Shown: positions 1 to 6,225 of the stretch, piece by piece
Layout of the letters: every line of letters begins with the position of its first letter
Position numbering within the stretch: position 1 is the first letter of the stretch
IMG/VR virus record: IMGVR_UViG_3300042301_000695
Span: 1-47,322 of that record
DNA length: 47,322 nt
Strand: one strand, 5' to 3'
Origin: a virus
Notes under the pieces: generated by a model
Databases searched by the model: none
Told to the model about the DNA's origin: nothing
What the model saw: the letters and a program-made list of their open reading frames with translations, nothing else
Position numbers and translations under genes: made by a program

Positions 1-615
1 TGGCTTGTTGTCAAACAATGTACTTAGTCCGTTGACCTTGGTCGTTGGACCGCCTACTTGGTTTAGTTCGTTTTCTAAGAACCGTAGACGTTGTTCAACC
101 ATGTGCTTGCCTTCAATGAAATCAGTTTTGCTGATGACTGCATTTTTTACAGCAGTCCAGAAGTTGATCTCGTTGATCAGTGAATACTGACGACCATCGT
201 CTTCTGTATTGACAGGAAACGCACCGATGTTCAATCCAAGCTTGCTTTTTTCAAGCTTGTCATTTACAACGGCTCGGTTTAGGTTGTACAGTGCATTCAA
301 GAACGAAGCCCATACAACGGTCTTCATCTTGTTTAGACGAATTTCGAAGATGGCTTCTGCGATACTCTCTTGCGTTCTGATGTGGTTGATAATGTGCTTT
401 CCCACTTCACTCTTGTTGTTTTCGCTTGGAGCGAACATAGTGATGTATCGTCTAGTGTAGAAGCCGCCATCATACCTTACGTTGTGCATTGGCATTTCCG
501 CACTTTTTAGGATCAACTCATAAGTAGTTGCTCCTATTTCTGTTTCTCCACCATCTTTGACAAGCTGTAGTCGTTCGACTATCCAGCCTGCTTTTTCTCT
601 AACTTGAGTTAGCAT
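1..615 (-). CDS. Hypothetical protein, C-terminus cut by window edge
   Basis: I do not recognise this gene. The minus strand is open from an ATG at 615 to base 1, giving 205 codons with no stop, so the C-terminus lies outside the window. The start is preceded by AGAAAGACAAAA, a weak ribosome site, with a TATAAA-like -10 further upstream. The product is charged and mostly helical in appearance, beginning MLTQVREKAGWIVERLQ and containing KMKTVVWASFLNALYNLNRA. It has no signal peptide or membrane segment. It is the second gene of a minus-strand unit that reads away from the control region. If the molecule is circular it would run towards the fragment at 46925-47322, but the two frames do not join directly, so identity with that fragment is not shown. 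Confidence 0.75.
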   Translation of the reverse strand, partial: MLTQVREKAGWIVERLQLVKDGGETEIGATTYELILKSAEMPMHNVRYDGGFYTRRYITMFAPSENNKSEVGKHIINHIRTQESIAEAIFEIRLNKMKTVVWASFLNALYNLNRAVVNDKLEKSKLGLNIGAFPVNTEDDGRQYSLINEINFWTAVKNAVISKTDFIEGKHMVEQRLRFLENELNQVGGPTTKVNGLSTLFDNKP

Positions 616-629
616 TTTTGTCTTTCTGT

Positions 630-749
630 TTATAATGAACAATAAGTATTATTGCTGCAGTTCTCCATACCGCCTGCAATAATAATGATTACAATTCCAA
701 TATACATAATTAGAATTACTACTGCTAATTTAGTATTGTCATCTATCAC
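630..749 (-). CDS. Small membrane protein (39 aa), GTG start
   Basis: This short minus-strand frame runs from a GTG at 749 to TAA at 630-632, 14 nt before the next ATG at 615. The product has a short charged head (VIDDNTKL), one long hydrophobic stretch rich in Ile and Val at about residues 8-27, and a small polar tail with two cysteines, the pattern of a single-span membrane peptide. The ribosome site is poor (AAGAAG abutting the GTG). The frame also stays open upstream of the GTG through the hairpin, without an ATG. The opposite strand has an equally long hydrophobic frame, which I regard as its shadow because AT-rich codons on either strand give hydrophobic peptides. Function unknown. Confidence 0.4.
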   Translation of the reverse strand: MIDDNTKLAVVILIMYIGIVIIIIAGGMENCSNNTYCSL

Positions 750-762
750 CTTCTTACTGGCT

Positions 763-815
763 ACAAAACCGACCGTCGGTTTGTCCGAGCGAACGCGAGC
801 GACGGGTGGTTTTGT
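763..815. repeat. Large imperfect inverted repeat (hairpin)
   Basis: The arms are 763-778 (ACAAAACCGACCGTCG) and 800-815 (CGACGGGTGGTTTTGT). They pair over 16 positions with two adjacent mismatches and enclose a 21-nt loop. It sits between the divergent promoters and the leftward genes, so it could be a bidirectional terminator, since each strand ends its stem in TTTTGT, or a protein-binding site. It is locally GC-rich inside an AT-rich stretch. Confidence 0.6.
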
Positions 816-852
816 CCTAATGCTTACTTTATTCGCTTATAGCAAAATATAC

Positions 853-881
853 TTGACATATTTATATACGCAGTATATGCA
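853..881 (+). promoter_or_regulatory. Promoter candidate with overlapping palindrome
   Basis: TTGACA at 853-858 is followed after 17 nt by TATGCA at 876-881. The -10 side is overlapped by the perfect palindrome ATATAC-GCA-GTATAT at 864-878, a typical size and position for a repressor operator. It is the furthest upstream of three TTGACA boxes in the control region. Confidence 0.45.
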
Positions 882-903
882 AAACCCATACATATAACTC
901 CCC

Positions 904-1008
904 ATAAGGGGGCGTATAAGGGGGCGATTTGCCCAGATTTTTGCCCAGATTTTGACAAACAGCACATAGTGATGTAGACTTACCCCCATAAGGCGGTGGT
1001 TGGGCAAA
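904..1008. repeat. Clustered short direct repeats of the control region
   Basis: ATAAGGGGGCG occurs at 904-914 and again at 916-926, a 12-nt step. TTTGCCCAGATTT occurs at 928-940 and 940-952, also a 12-nt step. A degenerate ATAAGGCGG follows near 988, and an inverted TGGGCAAA lies at 1001-1008. The second copy of TTTGCCCAGATTT touches the -35 box at 952-957. The spacing suggests binding sites on one face of the helix for a phage regulator. Confidence 0.6.
952..980 (+). promoter_or_regulatory. Early promoter, TTGACA-17-TAGACT
   Basis: TTGACA at 952-957 and TAGACT at 975-980 are separated by 17 nt, the spacing of a housekeeping sigma factor promoter. It reads towards the amidotransferase gene at 1110. 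The -35 is overlapped by the tandem repeat ending at 952, so it is likely regulated. Confidence 0.6.
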
Positions 1009-1025
1009 AAAGTTTTCAGATTTCC

Positions 1026-1055
1026 TTGACATTCGAACCCTTTTGGCGGTAAACT
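1026..1055 (+). promoter_or_regulatory. Early promoter, TTGACA-18-TAAACT
   Basis: TTGACA at 1026-1031 and TAAACT at 1050-1055 are separated by 18 nt. It is the promoter nearest the amidotransferase start and would give a leader of about 45 nt. It lies 18 nt beyond the inverted TGGGCAAA element. Confidence 0.55.
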
Positions 1056-1109
1056 ATACCTAGTTAGAAAACGAATTATGACTCGGATGAGTCGGAAAGC
1101 AGGTCGCTT

Positions 1110-2159
1110 ATGTGTGGTATCGGTGGATTCTCTCTATCAGACAAATCAAATCTCAACTCTCGCAGGGTTGCCAATGTTATGCTCACAGCACTAGAGCGTC
1201 GTGGCAATCAGGCTTCCGGTGCGGCTTGGCACTCTCGCAACAGCGTAGGGTATCTCAAGCGTCCTATCGCCGGATCTCGCCTCTCGCTCAAGCCTATGCC
1301 TCGTAAGACCGATGCAGTCATTCTGCACACCCGTCTCGCAACGCATGGCTCTATCAACGACTCTCGTAACAATCACCCTGTCTTGTCTCCTTCCGGCAAT
1401 ACTCAGGTTGTGCACAACGGCGTTATCTATAACCACGACCTTATCCGCCCAGAGTTGCCCAAGTCTTTGCCACAGGTAGACTCTAGCGTTATCCCTGCCC
1501 TTATCGAGTCAGGTTCGCTAGAAGCGTTGTCAAAGCTAGACGGCGATGCGGCTATCGCTTGGCTATCCAACGACGACTACGGCACACTCAAGGTTGCTCG
1601 TATTAGTCACTCGCCTATGGTTATCGCACAAGTCAAAGACGGCTCATTCATCTTTGCCTCGACTCCTGACATTCTGCACGAGGTTCTCAAGAAGCTAGGT
1701 CTCAAGTCCACCTTCGAGCTAGTAATGCCAGAGCGTGTCGGCTATGCCATTCGCAAGGGCAACATCATCGAGACTCTTGACATTCCAGACCTCGACCCTG
1801 CTTACGAAGACCGCTGGGTCTCCAACAAGTCCAGCTTCCGTTCTGCGACTTCCGGCAACGCCAATGCTCTCGGCTATGGCGAAGGTCGCAAGTCCAGATA
1901 CGGCTACAGCGATTGGTCTAGCCACTGGTGGGAGGATGACCTCACTCCGGCTACAGACGACGCTAGGAGCGAGTATGAGGACGACTTCGAGATTTACCTC
2001 AGCAACTTCATCGAGGTGAACAAGGGCGAGTTCTTTAACTACGAGGGCTACTATGTCGGAGACCGCCACGATCTTTACGAGCAGTTCGAGAAAGCTCGCT
2101 ACGAGAGCTGGTGGGACAAAGCCGAAGACAACTCTTTGTTCGCTCAGGGTGATTACTAA
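1110..2159 (+). CDS. Class II glutamine amidotransferase-like protein
   Basis: The protein starts MCGIGGF, so after Met removal Cys2 would be the N-terminal nucleophile of an Ntn-type glutaminase. Further family signatures follow in order: HTRLATHGS, NHPVLS, VVHNGVIYNH and GDAAIAW, matching the glutaminase half of GlmS/PurF-type enzymes that release ammonia from glutamine. There is no synthase or isomerase half. From about residue 235 the chain becomes a Gly/Ser/Tyr/Trp-rich, acidic tail that I do not recognise. It is the first gene to the right of the control region and stands alone before a 253-bp non-coding block. Ammonia could feed modification of DNA or a nucleotide, but no partner enzyme is visible, so the acceptor is unknown. 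The start ATG has only a weak AAAGCAGG ribosome site. Confidence 0.85.
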   Translation: MCGIGGFSLSDKSNLNSRRVANVMLTALERRGNQASGAAWHSRNSVGYLKRPIAGSRLSLKPMPRKTDAVILHTRLATHGSINDSRNNHPVLSPSGNTQVVHNGVIYNHDLIRPELPKSLPQVDSSVIPALIESGSLEALSKLDGDAAIAWLSNDDYGTLKVARISHSPMVIAQVKDGSFIFASTPDILHEVLKKLGLKSTFELVMPERVGYAIRKGNIIETLDIPDLDPAYEDRWVSNKSSFRSATSGNANALGYGEGRKSRYGYSDWSSHWWEDDLTPATDDARSEYEDDFEIYLSNFIEVNKGEFFNYEGYYVGDRHDLYEQFEKARYESWWDKAEDNSLFAQGDY

Positions 2160-2186
2160 AAAAAGTTTTCACCCTCACCCCTGAAT

Positions 2187-2400
2187 AACTACTATTATAC
2201 TATTATTATATATAATATTAGGATATAGGGAACATCTGTCAAACCCCCCTTTTGCTATTGGATTTGTAACATTTTTTACACATCCAATCGCAATCCCTCC
2301 CCCCATCCCCCCAACCCCCCAAAAAACATTAAAAAAAACCCTACAAAAAATAGTGTTTCACATAGTAAAAAAAATAGTATTTCCCCACATAACAACACAA
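2187..2400. other. Non-coding block: AT-rich tract, inverted repeat, C-tracts, A-tracts (origin candidate)
   Basis: This gap has no convincing gene. In order it holds a run of almost pure A/T at about 2187-2226, an inverted repeat ATTGGATTTGT (2257-2267) / ACACATCCAAT (2278-2288) with one mismatch, C-runs of 3, 6, 6 and 6 at 2295-2320 separated by one or two bases (a G-quadruplex motif on the minus strand), and two A-tract repeats ending AAAAAATAGTRTTTC near 2345-2359 and 2372-2386. An AT-rich unwinding tract beside structured DNA at the head of the replication gene arm fits an origin, but this is inference. Confidence 0.4.
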
Positions 2401-2412
2401 CAAGGAGAGATA

Positions 2413-2730
2413 ATGATTGACACATCTAATGCACCTTTACAAACTCAATCCACTTTATGCTCACAGCAGACAGAGGTTTACAAATTTGATGCAACCCCCG
2501 AAACCACGCTGAATCTAAGGGCAGACCAGTGGATTCTGGTCGAGGAAGCCCTAATGGAGCAAGCCAGCATCCAATACCACATTTCGCAGGAGAACTACAC
2601 CTTCCGGCGTTGGGAGCAAGCCCAATACACCTACGACAAAGCTTGTGAGCTAGAAGGACTTGCGAAGTCGGTAGGTTCTGTAATAGAATTGCTCCAAGCG
2701 AACAGAGAAGCTTACAAGGAGAACGCCTAA
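2413..2730 (+). CDS. Hypothetical protein, 105 aa
   Basis: I do not recognise the product. The start at ATG 2413 is chosen because AAGGAGAG lies 5 nt upstream; an upstream in-frame ATG at 2353 would translate the A-tract repeats and has no ribosome site. The protein is acidic with a helical middle (LRADQWILVEEALMEQAS) and a second helical segment near the C-terminus (YDKACELEGLAKSVGSVIE). It is the first gene of the long early operon and its stop overlaps the next start by one base (TAATG). No membrane segment or cysteine motif is seen. Confidence 0.8.
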   Translation: MIDTSNAPLQTQSTLCSQQTEVYKFDATPETTLNLRADQWILVEEALMEQASIQYHISQENYTFRRWEQAQYTYDKACELEGLAKSVGSVIELLQANREAYKENA

Positions 2731-3251
2731 TGCAAACATTTATGACTAGCGACACCGGAGACTGGGTATACACCGCCCAGACTCTCGACAATCTTCGCCT
2801 GAACAAGCAAGCCCTAGAGGGGTGGCAGATCTTGCTGACCCTACTAGAGCTTGACCCTAACGGCGAACACCGCCCTGCAAGGGGCTGGGCTAACCACCCT
2901 GCTACACGCCAGTGGGCTGGCTACGAAATGGCTCTCTACGGCTACATCCAGACTATGGTCAAGGAGTGGCACAACAGAGGCTACAAGTCCACCATTGGCG
3001 ACAAGGCGACCAAGACCATCGAGGTCGCTTACGAGAACGCTCTACTAGGCGATTACGAAGAGCCTTGGTGGAGAGTCTCAAAGACCACAATGCCAGCAGT
3101 TGCATCAACGCACCGACAGGCACTATTGTGGAAGAACTACCCGCACTACTCGCAGTTCCAATGGCCAGAGGACTCTGGTCGCCAACCAGACACATACGAA
3201 TACTTCTGGGTCGCAGACCTAGATACAGAAAGGACAAACCAAATTGCCTAA
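2730..3251 (+). CDS. MSMEG_6728-family / pyrimidine-dimer DNA glycosylase-like protein
   Basis: The order of motifs matches the small family named MSMEG_6728 in mycobacteria, annotated as pyrimidine-dimer DNA glycosylase-like: an MQTF start, LDNLRLNKQALEGWQIL, a central HPATRQWAGYEMALYGY, and the C-terminal HRQALLWKNYPHY. The predicted role is base-excision type DNA repair in the cytoplasm, possibly protecting phage DNA exposed to sunlight. The length of 173 aa is in the usual range. It is translationally coupled to the preceding gene (TAATG) with a good AAGGAG upstream. Enzymatic activity is inferred from the family name only; I cannot identify the catalytic residue with certainty. Confidence 0.7.
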   Translation: MQTFMTSDTGDWVYTAQTLDNLRLNKQALEGWQILLTLLELDPNGEHRPARGWANHPATRQWAGYEMALYGYIQTMVKEWHNRGYKSTIGDKATKTIEVAYENALLGDYEEPWWRVSKTTMPAVASTHRQALLWKNYPHYSQFQWPEDSGRQPDTYEYFWVADLDTERTNQIA

Positions 3252-3420
3252 ATACACCTTTGCACGAGAACTAAGCACCTTTTACTACACCACCATCGAA
3301 GCAGACTCCTTCACCGATGCCGAGCGTATCGCTAACGAGAACTTCGATAACTTCGAAGACCTCGACGAAGGCGATGCCGAGTGGGGCGAGGACACCGAAG
3401 TAATGTTCGAGGAGGACTAA
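3244..3420 (+). CDS. Small acidic protein, TTG start (array member 1)
   Basis: This frame opens with TTG at 3244, inside the end of the preceding gene, after a GAAAGGAC ribosome site, and ends TAA at 3418-3420. The 58-aa product begins LPKYTFARELSTFYYTTIEA and becomes strongly acidic. It resembles the next three to four small proteins in layout: a Lys/Arg-Tyr start, a beta-like stretch, then [VI]EA-D followed by an Ala-rich helix (FTDAERIANENF). No function is known. Its stop overlaps the next start by one base, so the genes are translated as a coupled chain. Confidence 0.75.
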   Translation: MPKYTFARELSTFYYTTIEADSFTDAERIANENFDNFEDLDEGDAEWGEDTEVMFEED

Positions 3421-3614
3421 TGGCACTAAAGCGTGTATACATCTACGAATCAGTTAGGCACAGGCTTTCGGTCGAAGCCGATAACGATGCGGATGCATTG
3501 GAAAAGGCTTACGAACTTGTAAGCGAACAGACCGAGGGCTACCTAATTGAGCACTACGAGTATGACAAAGATACAGAATACACAAACTACTACGAAATTT
3601 TGGAGGAGGACTAA
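3420..3614 (+). CDS. Small acidic protein (array member 2)
   Basis: A 64-aa product, starting at the ATG at 3420 that overlaps the preceding stop (TAATG), with GAGGAGGA just upstream. It reads MALKRVYIYESVRHRLSVEA and then DNDADALEKAYELVSE, the same beta-hairpin, VEA-D, Ala/Glu-rich-helix layout as its neighbours, followed by a Tyr/Glu-rich tail ending EILEED. It appears to be a paralogue within a tandem array. No catalytic residues or membrane segments are seen and the function is unknown; the negative charge would fit binding to a basic protein surface or mimicking DNA. Confidence 0.8.
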   Translation: MALKRVYIYESVRHRLSVEADNDADALEKAYELVSEQTEGYLIEHYEYDKDTEYTNYYEILEED

Positions 3615-3781
3615 TGCCTAGATACCTAGTCACCGGAACTGCCACAGTTTCTTACCAAGTCATTGTCGAGGCTAAGGATGAAGCCCTAGCCGAGGAGCTT
3701 GGAGAGAAGCTCCTCGACAGAGGAGAGGGACTGCAGGGGCACTTCCAATGGGAATACTTTGAGACCGAAGAGGAGAAATAA
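3614..3781 (+). CDS. Small acidic protein (array member 3)
   Basis: A 55-aa product starting at the ATG overlapping the preceding stop, with GGAGGAGGA upstream. It begins MPRYLVTGTATVSYQVIVEA followed by KDEALAEELGEKL, again a beta-like first half, a VEA signature and an Ala/Glu/Leu helix, then an acidic aromatic tail (QWEYFETEEE). It is the third consecutive copy of the same layout. The stop is followed directly by the next ATG with no spacer. Function unknown. Confidence 0.78.
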   Translation: MPRYLVTGTATVSYQVIVEAKDEALAEELGEKLLDRGEGLQGHFQWEYFETEEEK

Positions 3782-4009
3782 ATGAGAGTTATGGTAATCC
3801 TAAGCAGTAAAACTGGCTACGAGTGCCACAAGCACGACTGCCAAGATCTTGGTAAGAAGCGACCTTACATCGAGACATCGTGGACTGAGGACTCGCTAGA
3901 GGAGGCTGAGGTCAACTTTAACGACTCGCTAGGAGTCGACGCTGGCTACGATGACCCTTGGGTCTGGAGCGAGCATGTAATCGTATTTCCATGCACGAAG
4001 GAGAACTAA
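3782..4009 (+). CDS. Hypothetical small protein, 75 aa
   Basis: The ATG at 3782 follows the preceding TAA immediately, with GAGGAGAA as ribosome site. The protein begins MRVMVILSSKTGYECHKHDC and continues to a Trp- and Asp-rich half (DDPWVWSEHVIV). It has three Cys and three His, with a C-x3-H-x-H-x-C spacing at about residues 15-21 that could bind a metal. It interrupts the run of acidic small proteins, and its own C-terminal half shares their acidity. I do not recognise a family. Confidence 0.75.
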   Translation: MRVMVILSSKTGYECHKHDCQDLGKKRPYIETSWTEDSLEEAEVNFNDSLGVDAGYDDPWVWSEHVIVFPCTKEN

Positions 4010-4191
4010 TGCCAAAATACATTCTTGACATTGACGCTTGGGCGAACATCGAAGCGGACAATGATGAACACGCTATGTCTATCGGGCAGACTATTATCAA
4101 CATCTGCGATGAAGCACTAGCCAATGAGGGTTACCAAGTATCTATGGTTGTCCGCGATGGTGGAATTCAGTATTTGGAGGAGGAAAACTAA
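4009..4191 (+). CDS. Small acidic protein (array member 4)
   Basis: A 60-aa product from the ATG at 4009, which overlaps the previous stop and follows GAAGGAGAA. It begins MPKYILDIDAWANIEA, followed by DNDEHAMSIGQTIINIC, repeating the beta-strand, [VI]EA-DND, Ala-containing helix pattern of the members at 3244, 3420 and 3614. An in-frame upstream ATG at 3958 lies inside the previous gene and lacks a ribosome site. The function is unknown; the array suggests lineage-specific duplication. Confidence 0.78.
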   Translation: MPKYILDIDAWANIEADNDEHAMSIGQTIINICDEALANEGYQVSMVVRDGGIQYLEEEN

Positions 4192-4433
4192 TGCCACTAA
4201 CAATGACCAAGAAAGAACTAATCAAGCACCTTAACAAGCACTACGCAGACGAGGCCCTACTAGCGGTTGATATCTGGTCGAGTGCCGATGTTGAGGTTCT
4301 AATGGAAGAGCCAGACGAGGACACCTCGATGGACATCTGGGCGGATATCGCAGAGAGCTTCGCTAGGGAGTTCGATACCACCATCTCTTATTTAAATGAC
4401 AAGCTTTACGAAATGGTTAACGAGAAGGAGTAA
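4191..4433 (+). CDS. Hypothetical acidic protein, 80 aa
   Basis: The ATG at 4191 overlaps the previous stop and is preceded by GGAGGAGG. The product begins MPLTMTKKELIKHLNKHY and then turns acidic (MEEPDEDTSMDIWADIAESF). Two helical stretches are likely, and no cysteine or membrane segment is present. Its N-terminal segment is basic and amphipathic and unlike the VEA array, so I treat it as a separate family within the same coupled gene chain. Function unknown. Confidence 0.78.
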   Translation: MPLTMTKKELIKHLNKHYADEALLAVDIWSSADVEVLMEEPDEDTSMDIWADIAESFAREFDTTISYLNDKLYEMVNEKE

Positions 4434-4435
4434 AA

Positions 4436-5053
4436 ATGCCAAATCACGTTTACAACACAGTTACTATCACCGCCAAGACTAAGGAAGATCTTGACGCTTT
4501 CTTGAGGAAGGCTTCAGCACAGGAGCGAGAGTTCAGCTATTGGAACTTCATCACGCCACCAGCAGAGGCACTTGCTTCCGGTGAGTATTGGGCGACTCGT
4601 GGCTGGGTCGCAGGTAAGGAGACTGGCCACACCCCAAACAATTGGTATGAGTTTAATACCCGAGAGTGGGGCACAAAGTGGGACACCTATGACCTGCATG
4701 TCGAGTCTGCCCCTAAGAGCTTCTACGCAACCTTCTCAAGCGCATGGTCGCCACCTGAGCCTGTATTTCAGGCCATGACAGAACAGCACCCAGAGCTGAC
4801 CTTTTCCTTTTCTTGGGAAGAGGAGCAGGGCTGGGGTGGAGAGGCCACCGGAGAAGGTGGCGAATACTCCATCGACAAGGAGTGGGACATCCCCGACTCC
4901 CACGCTGACTATGTAGCCCTCGACCGAGAGGACTCCTGCAACTGCAACCAAGATGACCGAGAGTATTGGTATAAGGACTGCCCAAGGGCAGAAGTCCCAG
5001 AGCACGAAGGTTGCAACTGCTCACACCACCAGAAGGAGAAGGTCAATGGCTAA
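4436..5053 (+). CDS. YubB/Api92-like (DUF1281-type) protein
   Basis: The protein starts MPNHVYNTVTI, followed by a short helix (KEDLDAFLRKA) and a FSYWNFITPP segment, then NNWYEFNTREWGTKWD, SFYATFSSAWSPPEPVFQAM and a beta-rich WGGEATGEGGEYS. This order is characteristic of the YubB ferredoxin-like domain found in phages and plasmids (DUF1281, Api92 relatives). The role of the family is unknown. After the domain, from about residue 165, a Cys-rich tail with five cysteines (C-N-C, D-C-P, C-N-C) ends the 205-aa protein and may bind zinc. AGAAGGAG precedes the start. It overlaps the next gene by 8 nt. Confidence 0.75.
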   Translation: MPNHVYNTVTITAKTKEDLDAFLRKASAQEREFSYWNFITPPAEALASGEYWATRGWVAGKETGHTPNNWYEFNTREWGTKWDTYDLHVESAPKSFYATFSSAWSPPEPVFQAMTEQHPELTFSFSWEEEQGWGGEATGEGGEYSIDKEWDIPDSHADYVALDREDSCNCNQDDREYWYKDCPRAEVPEHEGCNCSHHQKEKVNG

Positions 5054-5411
5054 GACAAAGCTACGAGACATCGAAATCTGTGTCGAAGAGGGCATCCTCA
5101 AGGTAATCCCATACAAGTTGTTTCTCAACGAAGGTGGCTACCTAGAGGGTGACTACTCCTCAAAGGGGCAAGGCAAGATCTTGTCTGTGGCGATGAACCG
5201 GAAGGACAACAAGCCGTTGATTGACTTCATTCTGGATGTCGACCACAGTCTTAGAGGCGACTGGGAGGGTTTCTCCGAGTGGGACACCACCGAGAGGTTC
5301 TATGACTTCGAGTTGCAGAACGACACCATTATGCCGGAGCGACTCAAGAAGTGGCTAGAGGCTATGCCGTTCTACGAAGTGGGGTTCTACAAAGTGGAGT
5401 TCCCTCGATGA
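5046..5411 (+). CDS. Hypothetical protein, 121 aa
   Basis: The start at ATG 5046 lies inside the end of the YubB-like gene, following AGAAGGAGAAGGTCA, a strong ribosome site. A longer in-frame start at 4953 would be wholly inside the neighbour. The protein is mixed alpha/beta with MAKTKLRDIEICVEEGILKV at the N-terminus and many aromatic and acidic residues later (GDWEGFSEWDTTERFYDFE). No motif is recognised. It overlaps the XRE-type regulator by 4 nt (ATGA), implying co-translation. Confidence 0.75.
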   Translation: MAKTKLRDIEICVEEGILKVIPYKLFLNEGGYLEGDYSSKGQGKILSVAMNRKDNKPLIDFILDVDHSLRGDWEGFSEWDTTERFYDFELQNDTIMPERLKKWLEAMPFYEVGFYKVEFPR

Positions 5412-5677
5412 AGCTCAGAGTCGCTATGGGGCACACCGCTCGCATCATTCGACAGCAGAAGAACTACACTCTCAGGCAGTTGTCTGAGAGCAGTGGTATC
5501 TCGCTGGCACACCTATCAGAGTTCGAGAGGGGCATCAAGGAGATGTCATCAGAGCTACTGACTTCACTGGCTAGTGGGTTGCAAATCAACCAGTCAGACA
5601 TTATTCTTGAGGCTTACCGGATTATCTCGAAGGAAGAACAACGTGAAGCAAAGAGAGTTGCGAGAAGCACTAACTAA
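5408..5677 (+). CDS. XRE/Cro-type helix-turn-helix regulator
   Basis: This 89-aa protein has a clear lambda-repressor-like HTH in its first 60 residues: IIRQQKNYTLRQLSESSGIS (helices 1-2), then LAHLSEFERGIKEMSSELL with the SEFERG motif that follows the recognition helix, and LASGLQ. A basic C-terminal stretch follows. It should bind an operator as a dimer; the palindromes and direct repeats at 864-1008 are the obvious candidates, but no link is shown. The start at 5408 overlaps the previous stop by 4 nt. It is a single-domain regulator with no sign of a cleavable repressor domain. Confidence 0.88.
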   Translation: MKLRVAMGHTARIIRQQKNYTLRQLSESSGISLAHLSEFERGIKEMSSELLTSLASGLQINQSDIILEAYRIISKEEQREAKRVARSTN

Positions 5678-5882
5678 TGTAATGGTTGATTACATGCTCT
5701 CACAGGGCATGGACAACCTAATCGGATGCTTTGAGCTGGGCGACCCAGAGAACCCTGCATTCGAGCCAGACATCGAGAAGGCTATGGACTCGGCCTACTA
5801 CTCGATGAACAAGTCACTAAAGGAGATAAGTAGGTTGGCCACGAGGCTGGGCTACATTGAGAAAGAGGTGACACACCGATAG
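5643..5882 (+). CDS. Hypothetical protein, 79 aa, GTG start
   Basis: I choose GTG 5643 because AAGGAAG lies 6 nt upstream; the longer in-frame start at 5574 would translate the regulator gene out of frame for 69 nt. The product begins VKQRELREALTNVMVDYMLS and includes a helix-rich acidic middle and SMNKSLKEISRLATRLGYIE near the end, the look of an all-helical small protein. It overlaps the XRE gene by 35 nt. Function unknown. Confidence 0.65.
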   Translation: MKQRELREALTNVMVDYMLSQGMDNLIGCFELGDPENPAFEPDIEKAMDSAYYSMNKSLKEISRLATRLGYIEKEVTHR

Positions 5883-5940
5883 CAGACAATGCTATTGCAA
5901 CAAATAACCATAAACTAATACTTACCCTAAGGAGGTAACT

Positions 5941-6225
5941 ATGAAGATTGACTATGTAATAACTGGCGATTTCCTAGAGTTGGCGGAAGTAATGATTCCG
6001 GTAATGAAGGAGTCGCGTTTCCTATCAGACAAGCCAAATGTGAAAGCGTTTTCTTGGTATCCAATCACCAGCGAGACCCAGTGTGTCGAGATTGAGATGA
6101 CCCAGAGGCCGACTGACTCAGAGCTGGAGTTCTTGATTAGGGAATACCAGTCGCTTAGCATCGGAGTTTTCGAGAACGAAGAGCTGAAGCGAGTAATCAG
6201 CATCGAAGAAATCTTGGAGGTCTAA
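5941..6225 (+). CDS. Hypothetical protein, 94 aa
   Basis: The start ATG has a near-perfect ribosome site, AAGGAGGT, 4 nt upstream after a 58-nt gap; TTGCAA at 5895 and TAATAC near 5916 could be a weak promoter but the spacing is short. The product MKIDYVITGDFLELAEVMIP... is a compact mixed alpha/beta protein with no cysteine motif beyond one Cys. It ends ISIEEILEV and its stop overlaps the next start (TAATG). I do not recognise it. Confidence 0.8.
   Translation: MKIDYVITGDFLELAEVMIPVMKESRFLSDKPNVKAFSWYPITSETQCVEIEMTQRPTDSELEFLIREYQSLSIGVFENEELKRVISIEEILEV

Noticed and set aside
5-460. Plus-strand ORFs of 61 and 83 codons at the left edge
   Set aside because: They lie opposite an uninterrupted 205-codon minus-strand frame with a plausible start and normal protein composition.
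652-897. Plus-strand hydrophobic ORF of 81 codons in the control region
   Set aside because: It has no ribosome site, spans the large hairpin and a promoter, and its hydrophobicity comes from AT-rich DNA; the minus-strand small ORF fits the neighbouring genes better.
2353-2412. Upstream start for the 105-aa protein
   Set aside because: It would translate A-tract repeats, has no ribosome site, and the ATG at 2413 has AAGGAGAG at the right distance.
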